A stretch of DNA of 64,000 bases from NCBI GenBank assembly GCA_019454045.1, contig SKCR01041670.1:1-64000 (forward strand), written 5' to 3'. The stretch is from Zanthoxylum bungeanum (lineage: Eukaryota > Streptophyta > Magnoliopsida > Sapindales > Rutaceae). Each line of letters begins with the position of its first letter. Position 1 is the stretch's first letter. The position numbers and the translations under genes were made by a program. The notes beneath the pieces are model-generated. The model saw only the letters and a list, made by a program, of their open reading frames with translations. It did not search any database and was not told the origin of the DNA. Shown in pieces: positions 10,924 through 24,900 of the stretch.

Positions 10924-13900
10924 ATGGATCAAAACCAGAGATCAATAGGAACAGCGCCAGCTTCCTCTCGGGCTTACCAATTCCACCCGGCCCGACCCGC
11001 CATCATCGATCTCTTCAATCTCTACTTAGGAGTATGTATACAGTACTCGTACTCTCTTCTATTCATTCATTTATTTATTTAATTTTGGGAATTTCTTTTG
11101 CAGAGAAGTAGCCGCCAAAAGCAGCATGATGATTCCGTCCGAGAACCTCCGTATGCTCTCTCTCTCACTCTTTTATTTTTTTATTTTTATTTTTATTTTT
11201 TTTCCTGTTGATTTAATGGAGTCTGCTTTTGTTTGTAATATCTAAATAAATTCAAATTTGATCATCACGGTTTGCAATTGATAATGCTTTATGCTGAAAC
11301 GGGCAAGATTTCTTAATTTTACGTTGTGGATTCGAGGCTTAGTTGCTTTCCCTGCTGGCATTTCTATTAATTATGGACTAACTTTTGTGTTCAGGAACAC
11401 GACACATAAGCGTGTGCTTGCTCTTAACAGAGAGCTTCCTCCTCGAAACGAGCAGTTTCTTTTAGATTTCGAGCAATTGCAGAGCCAGTTTCCTGTAAGT
11501 TGGGGGTTTCGAATTTTGCAATAATAAAGGCTTTCTATTTCTTAATTTTCAGTGAGCTTGATGTACTGATGCTGAACCATTTTTGTACAGACCAAGATCA
11601 ATTGCGTGCTGTTACAGAACCTGTTCTTATTTCTTGGTTGTGCAGTGTTGTAGTCATGTGCCACGAGCAGAATTTCTTCTGTTTGCCTTACGGTGCTTGT
11701 GCTCTATTGGGTACATTAACTGGGATACTTTTTTGCCATCCCTTCTTTCCTCTGTTTCCTCTGCGGAAATGTCAGTCGGTCAGAGCAGTCAACCAATGCC
11801 TGCAGTTTCTTCCACGAATTTACAACAGTCTGGTATGTTGCCAACTTCAAGCGGAATTCCAAATTCTTCTAATTACCAATCCCCCAATCCTGCATCTCCG
11901 CTGCCTTCAGTCCATGCTATTGGGTCTCCTGCTCAATCAGCCATAGAACCATCAGCTTGTGCAACTATGTCACCTGTGAAATCATCTGATGTGTCTTGTA
12001 CTGGACAACAGTTCACAACAAGGGTGAATTCATCTGTAAGAGATAATGCTATAAGCGGTCTGCGTCAGCTATGTTGCAAGATTATTCTAACTGGTCTTGA
12101 ATTTAACTTGAGACCAGTTACTCATGCTGATATTTTCAATCATATGATGAATTGGCTGGTTAATTGGGACCAAAGACAACCGGGGATTGAGGAATCTGAT
12201 GGAAGATCCTGGAAAACTGACAAGGTTCTGATTGAATGGCTGCACAGTTGTTTGGATGTAATTTGGTTGTTGGTCGATGAGGATAGATGCCGAGTGCCTT
12301 TTTATGAATTACTATGTAGTGGCTTGCAGTTTATAGAGAACATACCAGATGATGAAGCCTTATTTACACTGATCTTGGAGATTCATAGGAGGCGAGATAT
12401 GATGGCTATGCATATGCAAATGTTAGATCAGCACCTTCATTGTCCCACATTTGGGACACATCGGACTCTGTCGCAGACAACTCCTAATATTTCAGTTGAA
12501 GCAGCTGGAAACTTGCGGTATTCACCAATAACATATCCAAGTGTGCTTGGAGAACCATTGCATGGAGAGGCGATGGCTTTTATTTAGATTCATTGTGAAA
12601 TCTTAAATTGTAATGTTTTATTTGAGTGAAACAATGATAATATCAATGAAATTAGCATATATTTTTTTAATGTAATAATTTTTTTTTTTTGGAAACGTTG
12701 GAAACCCTGCCGCCAAAGACTCCAAACCACCCTATCCGGGCTTAAGCGGAGCAGGTAAAACCCTCGGCTATCCCAGACTCCTACAAAGAAATGCACCCAA
12801 AAAAAATGTAGTAATGTTTGTGGTATTTACTCTTTATCATTATCTTTGTCATGTCAAGCACATTTTTTTTCTAGCGTCCACTCTCATAACCATTTGTTTA
12901 ATGTCTTCTCTAGTTTATGGTACTTTGGCTATAAGACAAGCATTCTTTATTTTATTTTTCAACAAATGCATTTCCATTGAATAAAACAGTTGCTGCTTTG
13001 TCAAAAAATAAAAAATCATTTTTTATTTTTTATATATCCTGTTTTGTCGTAATTGCATATATTTTTTGGCCTCAATGAGATTTAAACCTTAGAGTGTAAA
13101 CCATTTTATTTCATATTCGTGGTGAATTGGTTTTGAAATGGTCGGTATCTTTAGAGTTTCCTCTCTTATTTCTCTTGGTGTCTCCTTGCTTGTGCGTCTT
13201 TGGTCCTCTTGTATTACCTTAAGAATTCCTGACAACAAAACTCGTATACTTTTGATCTAGAGCAACTTGTATTCATGATGCTTACTGACGTTTAGTTTGG
13301 TTTGTGCTGACCAACTTTTAAGAGTGGGTAATATGAGTATGCAAATTTTCTTATGCAAAGGTCCTTGAGTGCTTGAAAACATTTTCTTTTTTAATTATTA
13401 ATTTCTTAATATTTGAAATTTCTTGTGCCTAAGTAAGTTTATGTGTTGCTTATAAGGCAAGTACATCTTTATGTTAACTTCACTTCTAATAATTTGTGCA
13501 GGATCTTGCAACTTCTATTCAAAGGGGAAGTTTGGATTGGGAGAGAGCTATGCGTTGTATAAGGCATGCTATTTGCGCAACTCCATCACCCGACTGGTGG
13601 AAGCGGGTGCTTCTTGTAGCTCCTTGCTACAGAAATCCTGCTCAAGGGCCTACCCCGGGTGCCGTAATTACTGATGAGATGATTAGTGAGGCAGTAATTG
13701 ATAGAATTGTTGAACTACTTAAGTTGACCAATTCAGGCAATAATCTATTTCTTACCCATTTTTTTGCTACTTTTTGATTTTGTTTATGTAACATGCATTC
13801 GAGCATAGCTTTATTGGGCCATATACAATGCAATGCTATATGTTACAATGTTTATCCCTACTCTACGTTGAAAAACCCCAAGTTTACAAGTTTCTCGTTC

Positions 13901-16900
13901 CTAACCCCAACTTATTAAGTATTATTTGACACCCCCTTTGTTTTTTGTAACCCCCAACTGTATTTGGGGCTGTCAAATGATACATAGCAAGTGGGGGGGT
14001 TAGGAAATGTGGGGGGATCAAGAGCAAAAAACTTGGAAATTTGGCTTTTTGATGAGGAGATGGGGGATAAAATGCTTCACCATACAACACTGAATGTATT
14101 CATTCTCCATTCTATTTGCTACTTACAATGCATTTGTAATACTACAAGTCCTTGTTGGTTTGCCATTTTGAAAATGTCATTCGTAGGCTCATTTCCATTT
14201 GCTATACAAAGTGTTTTCCATCAAACAAAGTTTTACCGAGGATCTTAACTGGATTGAACTAACTTAACAGTGCTAATACCCATTCTTTCCAATCCTTTTT
14301 GTGTTCCATGTGAAATGGTTTTTAATTATGTTGTAAAAGTTCAAACTGTTTGTTAGCAAACTAATTAGAAAAGAAAACGATGTTTGACCAATATGTTGTG
14401 GTGTAATGATATTTTTGCTGATCTTATGTATTTATAAGCTAGTTTCTTACTCAATTTATTTTACCACAGAAGTAAATTGCTGGCAGGATTGGCTTATTTT
14501 CTCAGATGTATTCTTTTTTCTTGTCAAAAGTGGATGCATTGATTTTGTCAATTTTGTGGACAAGCTTGTTTCACGTCTCCAAGATGGTGACAACCGCATA
14601 CTTCGAACAAACCATGTTACTTGGTTACTTCAACAAATTATTCGGGTTGAGCTTGTGATGGTTGCTTTGAATTCTGATTCTAGAAAGGTTTTATTTTAAT
14701 TTTTTATCCTCTTTTTTGAGATATTAAGTGAAGTTTTGCTTATCTTTTTCCTATATCGGAATTATATGATGTTTTATCTAGGGGTATTGAAATTTTGAGA
14801 TGATTAGTTTACATTCAGAAGATATGTATGTTTTTTTAAGACTATTTCATTGATAAAATGTTTTACCCGAGCTGATTAAGTAAATTGATATATTGCAACT
14901 CATTCGTTGCAATTCTGCTTGTAGGTGGAAACGACTAGAAAGGTTTTATCATTTCATCGGGAAGATAGAGGCATTGATCCTAATAACCCCCAAAGTATCT
15001 TGCTTGATTTTATAAGCAGTTGTCAAAATCTACGTATTTGGTCATTGAACACATCAACTCGAGAGTATTTGAATAACGAGCAACTTCAAAAAGGAAAGCA
15101 AATAGATGAATGGTGGAGACAAGTGAGCAAGGGTAAGGTCTTTTTGAAATCACCTCCTACATTTTTACTTTCATTTTCTTCCATTTACGATATAGATGGT
15201 GACATGATGGTGATCTTTTGGATTTTGATTCACGTTCCACTTATATAACAATTTATATGAATGTTGTGTCTATTTATATTCTTTTGCTCTCGAACTCAAT
15301 TCTAATTTCTTAAAATTAAAAATTGAATCTAACACCACGAAATAGGCTTATGGAGAAACAAAATCTTGGGTTTTGCCCGATGAAAGACAGGGAGAAAGTA
15401 AGGTAGTGAGAGAATCTAACTTAACCTAATACCTTTTTTGAGCAAAGATAAGGTCTTTGAGGTTATTTTAGACTCTTTCCATGTGTCATAGAGCCATTGG
15501 GACTTCCCTTTTCGTTTAGGTGGAAGAGTAGGATATCTATTGGAATTGCAAAAGCGGAAGGTGCTAGAGAAGCTCTGTGTTTTTCTTTCCCAATACTATA
15601 CATGTTCGTATAGTGGTGGCTTTCCTTGGAGACAAAGTAGATATTAGAAGGAGGCTAATGCTTTTTTTTTTAATGGTCCCATTGTACATGTCGTTCATAT
15701 AGTGACGGCCTTTATCCTATGGTCCCTTGGTCCATTGTGATGCAATGATCACCGTTTAACTTAGAGTTGACATGCCAACATTGTACTTGTGTTCTAACAA
15801 AGAGTCATCCGATCGTATCTTCATCAGGTGGAGGTGGCACAATTATCTAAAGGAGGTCTTTATAGATGATTCAAAATGAGAAAGTAGGAATGTCAGTGAC
15901 TCAGTGGTCTCCATAGGGTAGCCCTGATGGTTTATCCTTTTTTTGGTCTATTTCTTACTCCCTCTATTGAGCTCAAGAAAGGTGGATGGTAAAAAAAGAA
16001 AATAAGTTTTTATCAAAAAAAATCATCTTGTTATTGTTTTCTTGCAAAACGAGAGGCATAATCTCTAAAACCTTACCTAAGTATTGGAGGGTTCACGACT
16101 CTAACCGTTATATTGTTCTTGTTGGTTTTAGCTCATCATCTAAGTCTTGTGTTGTCTAACTCCACTCACATCTCAGATTAGTGGTCTCCTTAGCCAACCT
16201 GTAGATTCATTGATCCTTAGAGAGATTTACAAGGATTTCAATTATTTTTTATTCTTAGAACCATTTAGATGTTTTAGCTTGGGTTCATAAAATCGGGCGG
16301 CTAAAAAACCAATGAAGCATTGTATGGAACAAATCACATAGCCAGTTATCCCCACATCAATATTGACAGAGCATTTTCCACATTACGGTTTCTCTAGATG
16401 CATGCTTAATTTGAATCTATTGAAAATTTTTTTTTCTCGAAATATTTGTTACATATTTATAGGAGTCCTAAAGTTTCCTAGGCTTCCTTTTAGGTCCTTT
16501 AAGAGCATAAGTGTTTGCTCCCTTTTCCTTCAATTATCTTCTTTTCATTATCCTCTTCCTTGAAAAGGAATCCAATTGCAAAATGCTCATCACTATTCCA
16601 GTGTACCGCATTGTCTTTGTTTCTTCAAATATGGTCACTAGATTGAAATGTCTTTATACTAGATTTTAAAGTTTTAAACTAATAATTCTTCACACACACA
16701 CACATATTTTTATTTTGTTTTACAAACTAATACAAAATAGAAAAATTAAAATCCTTAGGTAGGAAACCTTGCATCTTCTAAATATAAAGATATGTATATA
16801 ATTACTTATATAATTGGTCTTTCTTTGGAGGAGGAGAATATATATTGCTTTTAGTTCATGTTTTAACATTTTTTCCTATTTGTAGTGGATCGTATGATGG

Positions 16901-19900
16901 ATTATATGAATATGGATGATAGATCGATTGGAATGTTTTGGGTTGTGTCCTACACAATGGCACAACCAGCTTGTGAAACAGTTATGAGTTGGTTGTCCTC
17001 TGCTGGAGTTACAGAATTCTTTCCAGGATCAAATCTACAGCCCAATGAAAGGTTTATGGTGATGCGGGAGGTTAGCCCGTTGCCAATGTCACTATTATCT
17101 GGCTTTTCGTTGAACTTGTGTTTGAAGTTGGCCTACCAAATGGAAGATTCTATATTTGACGGACAGGTACTCTTGATGTTTTTTTGCATATGTTTCAACT
17201 TTCAACACACACACACACACACACACAAAAGAAGCTGTTGAGGACCTAGTTAAGAATCCAACAACAAACCCTAGCCACCCTTAGCTTGATCCTCAAGGTA
17301 CGAAGTATTCTTCGATAATTTAGTGAATTGCACAAGGAATTTGGTTAAATTGGGGTTTAGGGATTTTAATTCAAATCTAGGGTTTATTCTAGATTGGAAT
17401 TGAGAATTTAGGGTTTTAAACCTAATTTTAAGTAAAGATAAGATTTGGTTTAATCAACTCACAGAATTGAATTGATTAAACCCTAGAATAGATTCACAAA
17501 ATTGAATATGCTCTAGCTCAAGCGAATCAAAGCAAGAATACTCTGAAAAGCCGATACAAGTTCAAAGAACTCAAAATAGCAAAAGCCTTAATTTCACAAT
17601 AGTTCAGGATTCCTTGAATAATCAATAAAGCTAATCTTAAATACTAATCTAAAACTTAGGTTAACCTACTAATAAAGCAGAATGACTAAACTATACTCAA
17701 TGAAATAGTTAAACTAAAACATAATAGGAAAACACTGTTCATGAGTTACTGTTCGCGCAATATTGTTCACTGACACTGTTTATGTTACTGTTCATTGCAT
17801 GTGTTGTGTGCGTCAAAGCTCTTACTCTCCCCTTCACTCTTTTAGACCTCCTCATGGTGCTCTCATCAGAAGCATGTTTGCATGGTGAAAGAGGATCCTA
17901 ATTCTATTCTCCTCTAATATTCTTGGATATGATTGTCACAATTTAGCTAGTTTTACTGATATTTTATGCTTTTTTTCCTTCTACACTAATGACCTACTTG
18001 TACTAAGACTGAACGAGTCTCATTTTATGTGTTATGAATTGAGTAAATATCTGCCTGTCTAAATTGTCTTTTGATTTATATTTCATGATTTTGATAACGT
18101 TATGCAGGTTGTGGCTAGCATTGCAATGGTTGAAACGTATACAAGATTGATGTTACTTGCACCTCACTCTTTGTTTCGGTCACTCTTCAGTGTAATTTCG
18201 TTTACCTTTTAAATTGTTACTTCTGCAGATGTTTCCTTTTCTCACTAATGATTATGCTTTTTATTCTGTAGGTAGCATATAACAAGTTTCTAATGAAAAT
18301 AAAATAGTACATATAATTCTTATGATAACCTTGATTTGAATTTGGGTTAGGTAGACTGTAGACCAAATAAACAGTATAACAGCAGCATCATATGGACCAA
18401 ATTGACCAAAAGGCCTACGTAGAGATGGCAAATTTTGGCCCAGACTTGACAAAAAAGTCCGGGCCCGGGTATTATTGTTAGAAAAATTATTTTTAATTAA
18501 TATTATTTATTTTTAGTTCTAAATACATACATTTGTAACTAAATTTTTAAGGCCCAATTCAAAATTCTACTAAAGACATTTAATTTTTTAAGCATTAAAA
18601 TATTTTCAAAAAATAGTTTTTTTTTCGAAAAATCTATAGGCTCGAGCCCGGTCGGTGCATGGTTTTTGTCATCCCTACACCCATGGGTGCAGATGGTGAA
18701 AGTTCTTACAATCAAGATGGAATGTAAGATGGTCTGCTCTCCAAACAAAATACTAATACACTCATGAAGTCCTGACCGGTTTTCCCCTTCTCATAATAAT
18801 AAATTTACCTTTACAAAGGTCAGCTACTAGTACAACCCTAATAATAGCACTCGTCACTCGACTCGTGAAATCCCATACTAGATCAAGTTTGGCTGTTGTA
18901 TATTCCAATAAGGTCGTACTTCAAATATTTGCATCTTTAGATGTGAAATGAGGCACTGTCACAGCAATTTATCTATCTGTATGGATCTGTAATATAAAAT
19001 TGGCTTTTAGTCTAAATGTGCTAGTAGTTTCATTCTCCTTTCATAGCATACACTATTGAAGTAAATGTGAGCGTCTCTGCAACTGTTCCTTCGACCTCAA
19101 GCTCAATGCTGAGAGGAAAACCTTAGTGATCTTCCTTCTGTACACATGGATGTGCCTAATTTTGCAGAAATTTTAATATTCAAAGAAATAAAAGTGTTGC
19201 TGTATGTGTGTCTGTGAGTTTAAAGATCCTTGACCCCATGTTGAAATAATTAACCCAAAACAGTGACAGTGTCGATGAAGTCATTTATCATTTCCATGAT
19301 ATCCCTACTTCACATTGTTTAACTCTTGGAATTTATATTTAAGCTTATGCATATGATGTTGACTTGCAGCTTCCTGTATAAAGTGCTTACTCTTTCCTTC
19401 TTCCCACTCTCCTGTAAATTGTCTTTTAAGACATTGCTGGATTTTTTTAGTGAAGTCTACTTTTCATCTTTTGTTGTTTTTAGCTTTGTTAAATGCATTT
19501 TTATTCATCGATATTTAACATCTCTTATAACTGGTATTTTGTGCAGCATTTGGCACAAAGGAATCCTTCGTTATTGGGCAAGCCAGGGGTAACTCCTTTG
19601 GTGCTTGAAATTGTCAACTACCGATTGCTTCCACTCTACAGGTGATCTGCTTTGACCATTTGGTGAATCTAGATCTTCAAATCAGTGGTTTCTAATTTTT
19701 GCTGAAACTCCCTTTATATGTGCATGGGTCGTGCTCCTTTGCTACTTGTCTTGAAATGTTTTCAGTACGTATTAATGAATGAGATCCTTGTTCTGTTAAG
19801 ACTCCCTGTGCTTTAGATACCCAAATGTTGATTCAATTAGTTGACATTTGTTCCCTTCTTTTGTAGGTATCAAGGAAAAACCAAAACGTTGATGTATGAT

Positions 19901-22900
19901 ATTACCAAAATAATTTCTGCCTTAAAAGTGAAACGCGGAGATCATCGTGTACTTAGGTTGGCTGAAAATTTGTGTATAAACCTAATCTTATCACAGAGAG
20001 ATTTTTTCTCTTTGAAAAGGGAAGGAAAGGTATATAGTTTGTTGATGAAACTGAAACCCTTTTGTTCTCCTTTTTCCTTATTTCATCTGAGATAGAGTAA
20101 ATTATAATAATATTTAATTCTTTGCAGGGTTCAACAGAATTTACAGAAACTTTGAATAGAATTACCATAATTGCTCTTGCCATCATCATAAAAACCCGTG
20201 GGATTGCTGATGCTGATCACGTACTTTATCTTCAAACCATGTTGGAACAAATCATGGCAACTAGTCAGCATACATGGTCAGAAAAAACACTGCGGTATTT
20301 CCCATCCCTTCTACGTGATGCTTTGATCGGGCGTATAGATAAAAGGAGCTTGACGATTCAAGCATGGCAACAGGTTCATTATTACATTTCTTTTTCTCTT
20401 TTTGTTAAGTTATTTCTTTTCTACTGTTTGGTTTTCTTGGATTCAATTAATATTAGAAATCTACTCCTTTTGTAATTTGTAGGCAGAAACAACTGTGATT
20501 AACCAATGCACCCAGCTTCTTTCTCCATCAGCCGATCCTACTTATGTTTTGACATACATCAGTCATAGTTTTCCTCAACACCGACAATATTTATGTGCTG
20601 GTGCATGGATACTGATGCAGGGGCGCCCTGAAAACATTAACAGTGCTTACTTGGTATGACTGCAAATTTCTCTCTCTGCGCCTGGAAAAATTGCATGAGG
20701 CATAGTGGTCATTTATGACGGGACTGATCATCTCTTTAATACGTTTTGTTTTGTTTTTTCTTGAAACTATTATTAAATTGTTTGTTTACCTGAAATGGAG
20801 GTCAGTTACGTGTACTCAGAGAATTTTCCCCAGAAGAAGTTACATCCAATATCTACACCATGGTGGATGTTCTACTTCATCACATTCATGTGGAACTTCA
20901 GCGTGGACATTTATTACAGGTTTTATTTTCTTTTTATATCTATGCAAGGCAATGGCTAATGGCTATAATGTGTTGCTCGTGCGCAAATACTTAATGTAAT
21001 TTTACTTTTCAGGATCTACTGTTGAAAGCTTGTGCAAACATTTCATTTTTCGTCTGGACCCATGAGTTGCTTCCTCTGGATATTTTACTTCTTGCACTTA
21101 TCGACCGGGACGATGATCCCCATGCATTGCATATTGTGGTAAACTCTTTTAAAAGTTATATCTGTTACATATTTCATGCTCTGTTTATATGACTCATTAG
21201 GAATAATCATCATAAGTCGCACATAGTCTATAGACTCGATGGTCTCTTTGCATTTGCAAATGGTTTATTGATTAACACTAATTTAATTACATTGAGTTTG
21301 CAAGGGATGTGTCATAATGTGTTCCATATTCCTCATTTTTGGTAATGTGATTGTGCTTTATTAACTTGTAGTCACAATGTACTTTTGATACTCAGTATGG
21401 GTCTTACAATTATGAAATGGATATACTTTTGGAAGATTAATCATGTGAAGTTAAAGAAGATAGATTTGAATTCTTATAGAACTTGATCCTTTAGTGTGAT
21501 AAACTACTAATTTTTTCCATTTGCATATTTCCCTTTTATGGATTTTCTGTGTAGATAGGTTTCACAGAATAAGCCTATATCCTTCTTGCTCGAATGAATA
21601 AGTTTATTTTGTTTGTGTATTAATATTGATTTTCTTCTGAAGTAACTATCTAAATAATCTACCTTGCAGATTAGTTTACTCGACAGGCAAGAACTTCAAC
21701 AAAGAGTTAATTTATATTGTATGAATCGTGGGCCCGCTGATCATTGGCTTTATACTGGATTATTCAAGCGTGTGGAATTGCAGAAGGCCCTTGGGAATCA
21801 TCTCTCATGGAAGGAGAGGTGATGTTTTCTAACGCTTAATAACTAGCTTAATTGAAATCTGCTCAATATGATTTGTATGCCAGAGATCAAGGTTAACAAT
21901 CTAATTACTTGTATAGGAAATGGTGCTCAAACATTTGTTAGAATTTTTCCTCATATATAAACATATATTTTTTTCATTTCCTTTGACCTGAATGTAATTT
22001 ATCTGTTCACATGGGTTCTATTAATGACATTACCTTTTATAAGCTTCTCAGGTATCCTACATTCTTTGATGATATCGCTGCACATTTGCTTCCGGTCATC
22101 CCCTTAATTGTCTATAGACTCATTGAAAACGATGCCATGGATTCAGCTGATAGAGTTCTGGCCACGTATTCTACGTTTCTGGCGTACTACCCTCTACGAT
22201 TCTCATTTGTTCGTGATATACTTGCATATTTCTATGGTCATCTACCTGGAAAGCTCATTTTTGGAATATTGAATGTGCTTGATCTTAGCAAGGTAATATA
22301 TATTAGCAAGTTCTACTGTTCCTTTTCCTATTTTTCCTTTGCTTCTTTGTTTCTTCGTTTTGTCTTTTGCCTCATTTTTGCAATCTTAATTTATTGTATT
22401 TGTGTAATTTACTCCAATTTTTTTTCAGATTCCATTTTCTGAATCATTCCCGCAGCACATTAGTTCATCAAATCCTGTCATATGCCCACCTCTGGACTAC
22501 TTTGCAACTCTCTTATTGGGTCTTGTGAATAATGTTATACCTGCATTAAATTGCAACTCAAAATCAGGGACAATGGTGGATGCTTCGTTGCGTGCTCCTC
22601 ATAACAAAACTCCAGTAACATCTCAGTCTGGACCCCAAAATGCTTCAGAGGGTCGAAAAGAATTCTATCAAAATCAGGACCCTGGGACATATACTCAGCT
22701 AGTTTTGGAAACAGCCGTGATTGAGATACTTTCACTGCCTGTATCTGCTTCCCAGATTGTATCATCTTTAGTTCAAATTGTAGTTAATATACAACCAACT
22801 CTAATTCAAACCAGTAACGGCCCATACGGAACTTCAAATGGTGTTGGGCAAGGTTCAGTTTTACCAACATCTCCTTCAGGGGGAAGCACAGATTCCCTGG

Positions 22901-24900
22901 GTGCAAGCAGATCGACTCCTTCAGCTTCAGGGATTAACACCTCTAGCTTTGTTTCCAGAAGTGGTTATACATGCCAACAGCTATCTTGCTTGTTGATCCA
23001 AGCTTGCGGTCTCCTGTTGGCTCAGCTCCCTCCTGATTTTCACTTGCAACTTTATATGGAGGCATCGCGTATTATAAAAGAGAGTTGGTGGCTCACTGAT
23101 GGGAAAAGGTTGCTGGGTGAACTAGATTCTGCTGTTGGCTATGCTCTGCTGGATCCAACATGGGCTGCTCAAGACAATACCTCAACAGCCATTGGTACGT
23201 ATTGGCTGTTCTGTTTATTGGCCTTGCATGCATTTGTTTCTGATATTTATTTATTTTTCTATTTCTAATTGTCTTTTTTTGGTATCTAACCATTCTTAAT
23301 TTGCTAATACTTGTTGTCTCAACTGTTTTTCCAAATTAAAAATTTGCTGAAGTGTAGTTCTGTTGAAAATATTCCACTAAGTTCCTGCTTGTAACTATTG
23401 TGATTTATCTTAATTTTGAAAGCACAACAGCAAAATTGTTTACCAACCAGAGCTCGAAGTAATCTGATTTTACTCCCCAGCTATTGACAAAAGAGACCTA
23501 TATTACCCTCATCAGTTTATCCAAAAACTAATGGCTTTTACTTGACAGCTAATGCTTACAATAGACCCGCCCACTTTTACTTGACAGCTAGTGATTTCAC
23601 TTCAAAGTATTTGTGGATTAAAAGCCACAACACCTTAATGCCAAGAAGGCTCGTTATCGGTAACTTTGAGGACTTGAGATGGGGACTATTGGAAGCAATA
23701 AAAAGCTTATTTAATCCATTTATGGATAAGTTAGGTTATGGTAAATATACCATCCGGTGAGTTTCATATGATGAAGAACTTCGATTATCCCACCCAAGGG
23801 GCGGATGTCTTCATAGTGATATAATGATATCCAAAAATGATAATTATCAACACCTGCTTTTCACCGTTGTTGTTTTTCTTAGTAACTGTAGTAACTGTAA
23901 AATCAGCTCATTTAGCTAGCATCAAATCTTTTAACAAAGTTTTACCTTGACATATTAGTTATGACTTTGAATTCTAACCTCGCAGTATGAATGTTATTTT
24001 GCCAGGTAATATCGTTGCATTGCTTCATTCTTTCTTCAGTAACCTCCCGCAGGAATGGCTAGAAGGGTCAAATGTAATCATTAAACATCTCAGGCCCATA
24101 ACATCAGTAGCAATGTTGAGAATAATGTTCCGTATAATGGGTCCATTGCTTCCAAGACTCGTCAATGCTCACACACTCTTCAACAAGGTATAGAAAGTCA
24201 CCATTATTTTTTGAATGCTTCCTAGTAGAGATCTGACAAACTCAAAATCTGTTTTTGCATGGCTTAAGAAATTCATATGTTGATCTTGTCTTTATTTTGA
24301 TTAGATGATTATTTAGATCTTTTCTCTTTGTTTGTTTCACACTACATTCGTACATGTTGATGGTGACCCTTCTCACAATAATTGCAATTAAACAACATTG
24401 TCAGTGGTATTTTTAACTTAATTGTGTTCGTTCAGTTCTTAAGAATTTAAATTTAAGAATATGTCCAGTTCAACTTAAATCTTAAGAACTCTCTTTCAGA
24501 CCCTTGCATTGTTTCTGAATACAATGGGAGATGTTTTCGGGAAGAACACACAACCACCAGCTCCTGTTGAAGCATCAGAAATAGCAGATCTCATTGACTT
24601 CCTGTATGTATTGGTTCTTTAGCAGAAGGCGATTTCACATTCTGCTTTACTATTGCTTCAAAGTAACTAAACTTGCATACGGTTCTCGTCTTTTTCAGCC
24701 ATCATGTTGTCCATTACGAAGGACAGGGAGGACCTGTTCAGGCCAGCAGCAAGCCTAGACCAGAGGTTTTGGCACTTATTGGGAGAGCAGCAGAAACTCT
24801 TCGTCCAGATGTACAGCATCTTCTTTCCCACTTGAAACCTGATATGAATTCTTCAGTATATGCCGCGACCCACCCAAAAATGGTGCAAAATCCTTCTTGA
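10924..24900 (+). CDS. MED23: Mediator of RNA polymerase II transcription subunit 23
   Basis: MED23 is a tail-module Mediator subunit linking transcription factors to RNA polymerase II in the nucleus. Exons read from splice sites and reading frame: 10924-11031, 11104-11150, 11395-11494, 11591-12569, 13502-13736, 14470-14687, 14925-15132, 16886-17166, 18108-18191, 19547-19641, 19867-20029, 20128-20373, 20483-20653, 20806-20919, 21013-21138, 21670-21818, 22052-22292, 22429-23194, 24006-24187, 24500-24603, 24699-24900. The product is about 1,606 residues, close to the roughly 1,600 of plant MED23, and resembles the family throughout (N-terminal FHPARPAIIDLFNLYLG; FIENIPDDEALFTLI; DRMMDYMNMDDRSIGMFWVV; C-terminal LRPDVQHLLSHLK). 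The start is ATG 10924, not 10917, because only its frame gives the conserved N terminus. Exons 4/5 and 5/6 flank GC-AG introns. Exon 4 needs one base at its start and one near 11633 to keep frame; all other phases join. Confidence 0.93.
12570..13501 (+). other. MED23 intron 4 with GC donor, holding a SINE fragment
   Basis: Exon 4 must stop after GAG at 12569 and exon 5 resume with GATCTTGCAACT at 13502 to keep the conserved HGE-DLATSIQRGSLDW reading. The first intron bases are GC (GAG|GCGATGG), not GT, and the acceptor is a normal TGTGCAG. The intron contains a 5'-truncated, reverse-oriented SINE at 12679-12797. Confidence 0.75.
12679..12797 (-). mobile_element. 5'-truncated tRNA-derived SINE copy in MED23 intron 4
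   Basis: Starting with a poly-T run (12679-12690), this matches in reverse the 3' half of the full SINE at 26853-27044: GGAAACG...GGAAACCCTGCCGCC, then the TTACCTGC-like segment and the cysteine-poor TGCACCC boundary. The A and B box half is missing. An AATGTA(R)TAA sequence on both sides may be a decayed target duplication. Confidence 0.75.
13737..14469 (+). other. MED23 intron 5 with GC donor
   Basis: The reading LLKLTNS-E-VNCWQDW requires exon 5 to end AATTCAG at 13736 and exon 6 to start AAGTAAATTGC at 14470. The donor is CAG|GCAATA, an otherwise good 5' splice site with C for T at position +2. The acceptor is ACCACAG. No mobile element is recognisable inside. Confidence 0.8.
17203..17227. 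repeat. (AC)n microsatellite in MED23 intron 8
   Basis: A run of about eleven AC units lies just inside the intron that follows exon 8. It is followed by about 700 bp of AT-rich, non-coding intron with several TAGGGTTT words and no recognisable element. Confidence 0.9.
18420..18677. mobile_element. Decayed hAT-like MITE in MED23 intron 9
   Basis: The ends TAGAGATGGCAAATTTTGG and GGTTTTTGTCATCCCTA form degenerate inverted termini of hAT type. The body has GGGCCCGGG/GAGCCCGG near its ends and an AT-rich centre. A second copy is at about 57407-57712 (shared AAATACATACATTTRTAACT). No clear 8-bp target duplication remains. Confidence 0.65.

Noticed and set aside
10917..11111. Open frame starting at ATG 10917 at the head of MED23
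   Set aside because: Its frame does not match MED23; the ATG at 10924 in another frame gives the conserved N terminus and splices in phase.
23542..23760. 72-residue frame in MED23 intron 18
   Set aside because: No family features and no splice-site support as an exon; removing it keeps MED23 in phase.
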